Shown here in pieces: positions 56,146 to 64,000 of a stretch of 64,000 bases of DNA (positions within the stretch are counted from its first letter, which is position 1; the number at the start of each line of letters is the position of its first letter). This DNA is from Oscheius dolichura. Taxonomy: Eukaryota > Nematoda > Chromadorea > Rhabditida > Rhabditidae. A program made the translations under genes and the position numbers. The notes under the pieces were generated by a model. It saw only the letters and a program-made list of their open reading frames with translations, searched no databases and was not told the DNA's origin. The stretch spans positions 7,178,001 to 7,242,000 of the forward strand of contig OW051494.1 in assembly GCA_932521035.1 (NCBI GenBank), in the 5' to 3' direction.

Positions 56146-57725
56146 ATGCGCTGTGATGTCGATCCGCCATTTTTCGACCTCTCGGACAATTCAACACAAG
56201 CATTCATCAACAATCTGGATCAGTTCAACGAGTAAGTTGTTTCTCCTTTCCTTCATTTGCAATGGATAACTTTTCGAATGGCAAGTCGCCATCTCAAACT
56301 AGAACAAAGATAAAAAAGAATAAACAAAGAACAATAGATCATTGAAGTCTATAATAATCAAAAACTCTTTCGCAACATAAGAAATGTAGAATTTTTTCAG
56401 GACATACACCTTTTACCATAGGTATATCTGCACAGTGGTCTGCTCCGTTGGCGTTGTCCTAAATAGCATGCACTTCTTCGTGCTCAGGTAAGTTTTCGAA
56501 CACCGGCAAATAGTTTCCCCTTCAAAACCAGAAGCTCCCTGAAAAGGGAATAGTGTCCCCAAACACCATAAATATGCAGCAGAGGTTTTCAGTCGTCGTC
56601 CAATGAGAGCTTACATCATCAACGCTCTTCTCTGCGCTATGGCGGTCTGCGATGCTTTTACCATGGGATCTTACCTCGTGTACATCTTACGCTTTAGGAT
56701 ATTTGACAACACCGACGGGATCACTTTTGGGTTCCATAATAATAAGGCCCTGAATATTTCAAATAATTAAGATATTCTTACCCATGGCTAGTCTTCCTCA
56801 TAATTCATGTCACTTCGTCGATTGCCCTCCATACTGGATCTCTGTATCTTTCCGTTGTAATGGCGTACATCAGGTGGACGGCTTTGGATCGGCTAGATGC
56901 TAAATGGATCAACCACGGTGCCATCAAGTAATTCGAAGAAGAAGTGGTTATACTCCCTAATTTAGAAGTATCTTCTTTTTTACGGCTTTTTCCGTTTCGA
57001 TAATCTCCGTTCCTACTCTTATGGTTCACAAGATCGTTTCTGTAAACGAAGTGCTGGGAAGTAATATCACTGACGTGGGTAGTCCCACTTGACACTAAAA
57101 GTATCTATTAAAGCTAGAAAACTTATACACAGTAAAATTAGACGAGACCGATATCAATGGTTGCACACTTTTTCGTGCCAATCTTTGGATTACAGGAATT
57201 CTCTTCAAGGTGGCCATTCTAATTAACAAAAAAAGAATTGAACAATTTAGGCTCTACCGTGTGGATTGATACTTTGGTTTACAATTGCACTGATATGGAA
57301 ATTGTGCGAAATGAGCGCAAAACGAAAACTTTTACGAGGGGAAAACAATAACAAGTGAGTTCTGGCAAAAGAGTAACTACGTGCCTTTTAGAAAATGCAA
57401 AGCTATTTCTATGGACAGAACTAGCCTTATGCTTATCATAATGCTGCTAGTTTTTCTCTGCACAGAACTTCCTCAAGGTAGTTATACTAAACACAAACGA
57501 AACCTCCTTTTAGGTGCTCTAGCGATCCTATCAGCTATCTATCCGACGCATATCGGAACACTTGTTTATGTTAATATTGGGGAACTGATGGATCTTCTCT
57601 CCTTAGTCAACTGTCTAACTTCTTTTATTTTATACTGTTGTATGTCTTCTACATATAGGCAGACCTTCAAAGTATGTTTTCCAAATAACTCACTGCAACT
57701 TCGGTTAGGCCGTTTTCTTCAATAG
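56146..57725 (+). CDS. Srw/FMRFamide-receptor-like 7TM GPCR
   Basis: A rhodopsin-like receptor of the nematode Srw group, probably peptide- or chemo-sensing. The N-terminus carries an acidic leader (MRCDVDPPFFDLSDNSTQAF) with a possible N-glycosylation site. TM1: CTVVCSVGVVLNSMHFFVLS with the N-linked GxxxN pattern. Then PMRAYIINALLCAMAVCDAF for TM2. TM3: HTGSLYLSVVMAYIRWTALD, DRL corresponding to DRY. Then FFFTAFSVSIISVPTLMVHK, LPCGLILWFTIALIWKLCEM, DRTSLMLIIMLLVFLCTELP (TM6, followed by QG) and LMDLLSLVNCLTSFILYCCM (TM7 region, with SSTYRQTF afterwards). E.PQG and ..NC..FILYC.MS..(F/Y)R.TF are hallmarks of the Srw/FMRFa-R group. Introns are about 40-50 nt. The stop is TAG at 57723-57725. 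The ATG directly follows a TTTCAG acceptor. Confidence 0.85.
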
Positions 57726-58136
57726 ACGAAAAAAGAAAACCGTGGCACAAAAGAACACACAAGCTATGCACTCCTTGCGTCTTCTTCTTCCTTGATTCGG
57801 CTAGATACAATGCGGGTAACCGGGTTATTTCTGTGATTTACATTTAATCTAAATTAATATAAAAGCTCAATCGAATAAAGATTTTTCATTTATTAGACGA
57901 ACAATAAAGACAAAACAACATGCGCAGAAACAATACGGTTAGACAATTCGGCAATATCACAGAGAAAAATCTGACAGAGAACGGGAGAACAAATAGATGG
58001 ACACTTTTACAGACCTACGATCGAGGAACATGGTGGGCAGAAGCTCTATGTGATCCATGGTTGTGGTGTCCTCGCTTACGTGTGAATATGTTCATCCAAG
58101 ATCTAGAAAAAAAAACCTATAACGCAAAATCAAAGC
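57726..58136. other. Intergenic region with a short plus-strand ORF
   Basis: A plus-strand frame at 57920-58156 (GRTNRWTLLQTYDRGTWWAE then DPWLWCPRLRVNMFIQD) looks moderately protein-like but overlaps the end of the minus-strand BTB gene and has no family match. Nothing else is seen. Confidence 0.3.
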
Positions 58137-58857
58137 CTACAAAGGACAAAGAATAGATTGTGTGGCCTGGCGACGACGTCTAATTTTTTCACGATATACA
58201 TCGGCCACAACATCTCCAGGCATTCGGTCAAAATTCATTTCCGATAGATCTTCTTCTTTTATAGAGGCGAGTCTATCCACTAAGACACTCATTGTCGTGC
58301 TGTTAGGATCACATCGCGACATGGCGCAAGTTACCTGCAAAAACAAATATTGAAGAAAGAAATAAGTATTCATATTTACCTGAAAAAGCTTTTTACGATC
58401 GAGTGTATTGGCATTCTGAGAGATGAATCGGTCACATCTAGCAATTACTGGCCGCATTTCAAATCTAGTAGCACAACGCAAGACCAGGGCAACGTTAGTT
58501 ACTGAAGTTTATTGTTAAAAAAAACAGTCATAAAGGAATAGTTAATGAACGATGAACTTACCTGATAACGGTTTTCTCATTGGACAGAAGAATATGCAAC
58601 GAAAGAATTCGAGCATGTCTTGATAGGAAATGTCATCAACGTGAATACGATTTCTGGGAACCTCTCCGAAGCAGTAATCGGCAAACCAAGGAGATAATTC
58701 CGCTAACCATCCAGCATTGAGAAACCTAATATAATTTAATAGTATACTTAGCAACTTACAAAGACTGTTCTTCAATGATCACCTCAAATTTACGCACATT
58801 GGTAGGTTGAGAGAAGTCGTCGTATAGAGATTTTGTTACAAGAATATCTTCGGTCAT
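58137..58857 (-). CDS. BTB-domain protein, complete copy of an inverted pair
   Basis: The start MTEDILVTKSLYDDFSQPTN is followed, after short introns, by FLNAGWLAELSPWFADYCFG, SYQDMLEFFRCIFFCPMRKP, LRCATRFEMRPVIARCDRFI, then MSVLVDRLASIKEEDLSEMN and a basic end (REKIRRRRQATQSILCPL). The hydrophobic core (FLNAG..A..S.WF, and FRC.FFCP) and order of helices are of the BTB/POZ type seen in the nematode-expanded families without a MATH domain. Stop 58137-58139. An alternative in-frame ATG lies 6 nt upstream of 58857. Likely a CUL3 adaptor. Its paralog lies head to head at 59512. Confidence 0.72.
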
Positions 58858-59511
58858 AGTCATTTAAAATGAGCACTTCTCTGAAAGCACAAGCTAAATC
58901 ATTATGTACATATTTATGAAAAACAAGTACAAAGTACACAACAACTAAAGAAATACAACAAATACACAACAAAAACCGTAATTATTACTCATTTCATCTG
59001 CATCATTTGTTTTTTTCACATCTTTGTTTTACAAAACAACTAAAGAACCGATCTCATCTGCATCTGCATCTGCATCTGCACATCTTTATTTTTCTTTGTT
59101 TTTGTTTTTGCACCATATTTCCGCAACAATCTCATAAAATTTACATTGTAAACAACAGGCAGTGCATTTCGAGCAACGTCGTTTTGGCTACTTTTTCTGA
59201 CGCAGGCCTCTCCATAAAAACTTGCTGCTTTTGTATTAATTGGTGTGGTTGCATTACTGTATATCTTATTTTTACATCGTACTCATGTATATCTTCCGAT
59301 TGATCATTATTTAGTGTTCCATTTGCATTCTTGCTTGCGTAAGCAAATGTTAGAAATACTGTAGAATCAGCCTTCTGTTTAGTGGCATGTGCGCCCTTAC
59401 CAACATTCATTCTGAGGTGTAACACTTATAAGATAATTTGAAATTGCCGATTTTCTAATCTAATTTGATGTGATCTCTAATTTCAATAGTTTCAGAGAAA
59501 TTTTAATAGAT
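58858..59511. promoter_or_regulatory. Spacer between head-to-head BTB paralogs
   Basis: About 650 bp of AT-rich DNA that must hold the start sites of both paralogs. It contains a CATCTG microsatellite: CATCTGCATCTGCATCTGCA at about 59054-59077. Open frames on both strands show no recognisable domain. Confidence 0.4.
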
Positions 59512-60002
59512 ATGACTGAAGATATTCTTGTAACTAAATCACTGTACGACGATTTCTCTCGGCCTACTAATGTTCGTCAATTTGAAGTTATCATTGAAGA
59601 ACAGTCTTTGTAAGTAGCTCATACTATAAAATAATAAATTAGGTTTCTCAATGCTGGATGGTTAGCGGAATTATCAACTTGGTTTGCCGATTACTGTTTC
59701 GGCGAGGTTCCTCGCAATAATTTAAACGTAGATGACTTTTCCTATCATGATATGCTCGAATTCTTCCGATGCCTTTTCTTTTGCCCTACGAGAAAACCTT
59801 TATCAGGTATGGCTATTTATGCTTATTTCTACTATTCTTTAGAAAGCAATGTATCCTTAATATTACGAATAGCCACGCGGTTTGATATGCGCCCTGTCAT
59901 CGATGAGTGTCAAAAGTTTATATCGGAGCAAACAAATGTTTTCTTTAATGAAAGATCAGTACACATAAAAAGGTCACCATCAAAAAATGGTGCGAACAAT
60001 AT
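59512..60002 (+). pseudogene. BTB paralog, truncated copy of the inverted pair
   Basis: Matches the first two thirds of the minus-strand gene at 58137: MTEDILVTKSLYDDFSRPTN, FLNAGWLAELSTWFADYCFG, MLEFFRCLFFCPTRKP, RIATRFDMRPVIDECQKFIS. After that the sequence diverges (SPSKNGANN) and no counterpart of the paralog's C-terminal VDRLASIKEEDLSEMN segment follows. The next plausible exon (60062-60249) encodes unrelated hydrophobic sequence (FLFLCILCTARLVLFNTG). It may be a truncated gene, or one with a replaced C-terminus. Confidence 0.55.
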
Positions 60003-60756
60003 GTAAGTATTGTGTTGTTGCATAACTAATGGCACTACCTCTAAACCTATACCCCTTTCTGATAGCGGTGAAACCAGTTTCCTTTTTTTGTGCATTTTAT
60101 GTACAGCTCGTCTAGTTTTATTTAATACGGGCCTACCTGTTTGTCTGGGCAAGACTTTAAGATACGAGGCGAAATATGCAGAGACTGCAAGCGTTCCTGC
60201 GGCTATCACGAGTTTTGCAGCCTATATTCCAGAAGGTATGCGTCGATAAAATAAGGGAGACTTTAGTATGTGCATGCAAAATTACAAACAATTACAAACT
60301 CAGCCTGACTTCCCAGCCTTCCCCGAGGATATTGCGTAGATGACGGGGGCGCACTTCTGAGAACTTCCGCGTTTTTGTGTGTTTGTCTCCTATTTTGCTT
60401 ACGCATCGACACGTTTTTGTACTTATAGGATGACAGACATACGTTTCTTGCAGTAGACCATCTACTATATGCATTGATGCGAAATAGTCTCAGAAAGGTT
60501 GGAGGATAACAGATATGTAAAACTAAGGCTCAATGCGATCATTACCATACAGGGCCTGATTTGGTGTCGCAGTTATTTGAAGCACATATAAGTGAAATAA
60601 CGTTATCAAACCGTCAAATAGGTTTTATAGGGAAGACGGGGTTGCAACATGATATAATAGATTTCTTAGTAAAAGCTAAGGACAGTGACGGTATTTAGAG
60701 TCGTCGTCATTACTTGTACAACAATCTAACATTTCTTGTGTTTTTTTAAGTGGTAA
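60003..60756. other. Unclear region with competing reading frames
   Basis: Between 59910 and 60249 open frames exist on both strands. The minus-strand frame carries a membrane-segment-like AAGTLAVSAYFASYLKVLP, the plus-strand one FLFLCILCTARLVLF; I cannot tell which, if any, is used. A plus-strand frame at about 60540-60698 (LFEAHISEITLSNRQIGFIG then LQHDIIDFLVKAKDSDG) looks protein-like and could be the first exon of the following OB-fold gene, but I found no in-frame splice to it. Confidence 0.3.
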
Positions 60757-61652
60757 ATGGTTGCTTTCAGTGTTACAACCGGATTCAAAACAGCTAACGA
60801 CAATGAGATTACCGTTAGTGAGAAAGCTTTATCCAAGGGGCGATCGCTGATATTAGAATCTGAGGTGGACAGCGAAAATACTCCTGTTACTCCGATTTCA
60901 CAACCTCGAACACCCAGCTTGTCAAATTCTTTTCCCAATACACCGTTTACCCCCGTTGTTTCTGCATTAAACGGTGTCAACTTGAATAGGTATGTTTACT
61001 CTAGAAAACAATTTCTGACATACATATTTAGCCCTTCAGTAAATTTGTCATTCACACATAGCTGTGCTCCACGTATAGGATTAACTAGAAAACGCTTATC
61101 AACACCTTACAGAAAGCCAGAGTTTTTAACACCTCCTCCTAAAAAAACATCGCCAGGTATTTTTTGTTTGCACTATATAAATGAAAGATTTTTTTGGGGA
61201 ATGACGAACACCCATCCGTTTCCGCGTCAACGAGCGCCGTAGACTGTATTTCTTTGAACGATTTAGAAAAACGCAAGGGGGAAATATTGGGTTAGTTTCA
61301 TTTTTCCATTACATTTCAATAATTTTTTTAGAAGTCGTTGGCTGTGTTGATGATAATCCCGCTCATAATCCAAGAGATAGCGGATTGTACTGTACTTCAT
61401 TTACATTACGAGATTCATCAAAACGCACTGTAAAATGTGAAGTTTGGCGTCGATCCAAAACACCTATTGAATTGGTTAATTTGAATATAGGTGCAATCGT
61501 ATTAGTCCAGGGCAAAGTTTCAGTCGTCAAGGGTGTGTTTTTAATTTGTTTTCAATAGTGTTAATAAACATTTAGGTGTACCATCACTAATATGTGCAGT
61601 TAAACATTCGTTCAAAGTTAGCCCCGACATAACTGACGCTGAAAGAATATGA
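60757..61652 (+). CDS. OB-fold-like DNA-binding protein (RPA/STN1/MEIOB-like)
   Basis: The N-terminal part is Ser/Thr/Pro-rich with repeated TP sites (ENTPVTPISQPRTPSLSN, FPNTPFTPVV, and RKPEFLTPPPKKTSP), typical of CDK-regulated disordered regions. After two short introns the fold region reads EVVGCVDDNPAHNPRD, YCTSFTLRDSSKRTVKCEVW, then NLNIGAIVLVQGKVSVVKG and SLICAVKHSFKVSPDITDAE before TGA at 61650-61652. The pattern V.G.V......-.FTLRD....V.C..W.-......L-IG..V.V.GKV matches OB folds of RPA2, STN1 and MEIOB. The start is uncertain: the first exon may instead begin after the TTTCAG at about 60766-60771. Role in DNA replication or repair is inferred. Confidence 0.5.
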
Positions 61653-61867
61653 AGACTTTATAAACTGGAACTCAACGTCTATATCAGTAGAAAGAATCAT
61701 ACGTATTTGCCTGGTGTTTTATCTTGCCTATTTCTTCAATGTAACTTCAACACTTCAAGAGAACATTGCAGTATTTGTTTTTTATGTTGTTGGTTTTAAC
61801 CACCCTGATTCTCGGGAATATCGTTTATTTTTTACATTTTGTTAAGTCTAGAATTACTGTAGCTGAG

Positions 61868-63625
61868 ATGTCTGAGCACTCACACGAATGTGATGATGAG
61901 GATAGCCATGGGCATTCGCACGGAAATCATGGACACTCACATGCTAATCACGGTCACGGACATTCCCATGACAGCCATGGGCATTCTCATGATGGAATGC
62001 CATGTGCTGGGCATCATGGTGAAGGATCTTCTAATAACAAATTGCTGAATGTCGACGAGGTTTAGCGTGACTTTTTTCTGTAATTGTTATCTGTTTAGAT
62101 GATGGATCTCAATCGACGGTTTCGTGCTCTTGAAACCGTTGACCCTACCAATAAAAACTACGTTTTTTGGGATACTCAGCCTGTACCTAAATTAACTGAA
62201 GTTATTGATAAAGATACCAACACGTTTATTGAACCGGATTTGCCAATTTCGAAGGTATTTTTTATTTAGTTTTTGATATAGTATGTGCAGATTCGACCTG
62301 AACCGTACACACTACCTGATGCCTTTAAGTGGTCTGATGTTGACTTGGATAATCCCGAACAACTCACGGAATTATATACTTTGCTAACTGAAAACTATGT
62401 TGAAGATGAAGACAACATGTTTCGATTTGACTATTCAGCTGATTTTCTTACATGGTAATATGATTGATATTCGTATATACAAAGTTTAGGGCTTTAAAAA
62501 TACCAGGATTTTTGAAGCAGTGGCACTGTGGTGTTCGCTCTAAGACAAATGGAAAGCTTCTAGCCTTCATTTCGGCTGTTCCACAAACAATTCGCATTTA
62601 TGAAAAAACGGTAAAAATGGTCGAAATCAATTTTCTATGCGTTCACAAACGCCTAAGGTACGCCCTTTCCACTATCTTTCAACGGTACTTGTCTAGATCT
62701 AAGCGGGTGGCACCAGTACTCATCCGCGAAATAACTCGACGCGTTAACCTCGAAGGCATATTTCAGGCAGCGTATACAGCTGGAGTTGTTATTCCTAAGC
62801 CGATCGCTGTTTGCAGGTATGATTTAATCTTTAAACATTTTACTCCGTTGGACATATCGCTTTATTTGAACAAAAAAACATCTGCTCGTCACAATAATGC
62901 GGTTTGTTTAGATATTGGCATCGTTCGCTGAATCCCAAAAAATTGATCGATTGCCAATTCTCTCACCTAACAGCGAAAATGACATTGGCAAGAACAGTAA
63001 AACTTTATAAACTACCAACGGTACGTCTTTGTTGCCCATTAATTTACATTTTTCCAGGAACCAGCAACTCGAGGAATTCGTCCGATTGAAGATAAAGACT
63101 TTCCCGGTGCTTATAACATTCTTAGCGAGCATTTAAAGAAATACAACATGGCACCCGTGTTTAGCCTTGAGGAATTCAAATACATTTTCACACCTAGGGA
63201 GAAAGTGGTTTATGCCTACGTAGTAGAGGTTTAGTTTGATAATATTGTTATCGATGTAATTTCAGCATGATGATATCGTTACTGATTTCGTTTCTTTCTA
63301 TAATCTTCCTTCTTCGGTTATGCAAAATACTCAACATAAAACAATATTCGCTGCATATCTATATTACCACGTGGCTACAAGTATCCCACTCAAGCAACTT
63401 ATCAATGATGCACTCATTTTTGCTTTGAAAGTATTGAACCATTGTTTCCTGTAAATTTTTTTTCAGAATGGATTTGACGTATTTAATGCTCTGGATTTGA
63501 TGGGTAACAAATCTATCCTTGAGGAGCTCAAATTTGGTATTGGCGATGGCAATTTGCAATATTATCTGTACAATTGGAAATGCCCTTCTATGCTTCCTCA
63601 TCAAGTTGGCCTCGTTTTGCAGTAA
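61868..63625 (+). CDS. nmt-1: Glycylpeptide N-tetradecanoyltransferase (N-myristoyltransferase)
   Basis: Transfers myristate from myristoyl-CoA to N-terminal glycines. A His-rich leader comes first: [20 protein letters not shown], then [20 protein letters not shown] and [15 protein letters not shown]. The catalytic core follows over about nine exons: [166 protein letters not shown] and, at the end, [10 protein letters not shown]. The carboxyl terminus LVLQ provides the catalytic carboxylate in the family. An open frame continues upstream of the ATG to 61766, but an acceptor-like site near the ATG favours the start given. The HSHDGxPCxGHHG piece resembles the start of C. elegans NMT as I remember it; here the His repeat is expanded. 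Confidence 0.95.
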
Positions 63626-64000
63626 TTTTAATTTTCTGTTGTTCTAAGAACTTAGAAAGGTAATGATGATATTTCCATATTAGGATTTGTTCAAGTTTTT
63701 TTTTGAAAATTGTTTTTCTTTCATGTCTTTTTAATTATCACTACATTTCGTTCTGTTGAATGTGTTGATGATAGCGCCGGCTTTCGCCTGCTTTCTTCTG
63801 ATAAATTTATTCAAGTTATTTCCATTTAGATTACTCGTGGGGATGTTGATCACTGGGTCAGTGTCTTGTTTGAGCGTGAATTATCATTTCAGTGGCTTTC
63901 TTTGTGAGATTATTCATAATTGGGATCATAGTTTCATGATATTGCTTCTTTGATGCGGCTAGCAGTTGTCTGAATAGCAATCAGCTTGTAGCCATCATTT
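63626..64000. other. 3' flank of NMT, no gene seen
   Basis: AT-rich sequence after the NMT stop. A hydrophobic open frame at 63756-63953 has no recognisable motif and is probably chance. The window ends here. Confidence 0.4.

Overview
The window is eukaryotic and almost certainly from a nematode. Genes are split by very short introns, mostly about 32-70 nt. Many start codons sit directly behind a T-rich splice-acceptor-like sequence, as expected for spliced-leader trans-splicing. Same-strand genes lie about 90-250 bp apart, like operons. There is a nematode-type chemoreceptor (Srh/Sri-like) and an Srw/FMRFamide-type receptor. NMT carries the His/Gly-rich leader I remember from nematode NMT, SUMO ends in GGF, and each polyubiquitin repeat is split by an intron. 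I cannot name the species; it does not look like a close Caenorhabditis relative.

Layout. 0-3.4 kb: GC-rich, with a poorly understood minus-strand gene candidate. 3.4-7.5 kb: a HECW-type HECT ubiquitin ligase (minus). 8.8-19.4 kb: AT-rich, a plus-strand run of conserved nuclear and cytoskeletal genes: YJU2, TAF11, Rab33, a RAD51 paralog, HUS1, myosin essential light chain, TAF9, DPY-30. Several pairs are spaced like operons, and a hAT-type MITE with an intact 8-bp target duplication lies between Rab33 and the RAD51 paralog. 19.6-22.6 kb: NONO/PSF (minus), divergent from CDK5RAP1 (22.9-25.1, plus), which converges on SepSecS (25.1-27.0, minus), itself divergent from an AKTIP/FTS homolog (27.4-28.6, plus). 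29.8-31.3 kb: a five-unit polyubiquitin gene (minus).

32.6-34.4 kb: an arrestin-domain gene in a second GC-rich block. 34.4-37.2 kb: gene-poor and purine-rich. 37.2-42.0 kb: two tandem, related protein kinase genes, both with disrupted reading frames. 44.0-48.1 kb: a kinase C-lobe gene, a long Pro/Glu/Lys-rich nuclear-looking protein, and a BTB (probably MATH-BTB) gene with a frame break. 49.0-50.2 kb: a chemoreceptor; 50.3-50.6 kb: SUMO (minus). 50.6-55.6 kb: a long gene-poor, pyrimidine-rich stretch with a C27 tract, ending at a tRNA-Pro(AGG). 56.1-57.7 kb: an Srw-like receptor. 58.1-60.0 kb: two BTB paralogs in inverted orientation. 60.8-61.7 kb: an OB-fold-like protein. 61.9-63.6 kb: N-myristoyltransferase.

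The AT-rich blocks hold intact housekeeping genes for splicing, TFIID, DNA-damage signalling, tRNA modification and selenocysteine synthesis. The GC-rich blocks hold fast-evolving families (kinase, BTB, chemoreceptor, arrestin-like), and all the broken frames I found are there. I did not find a clearly new multi-gene system. The best leads are a pair of near-identical 39-bp intron-like segments, the decaying kinase pair, the MITE carrying a tRNA-like piece, the homogenised polyubiquitin introns, and a partial duplication of the AKTIP gene.
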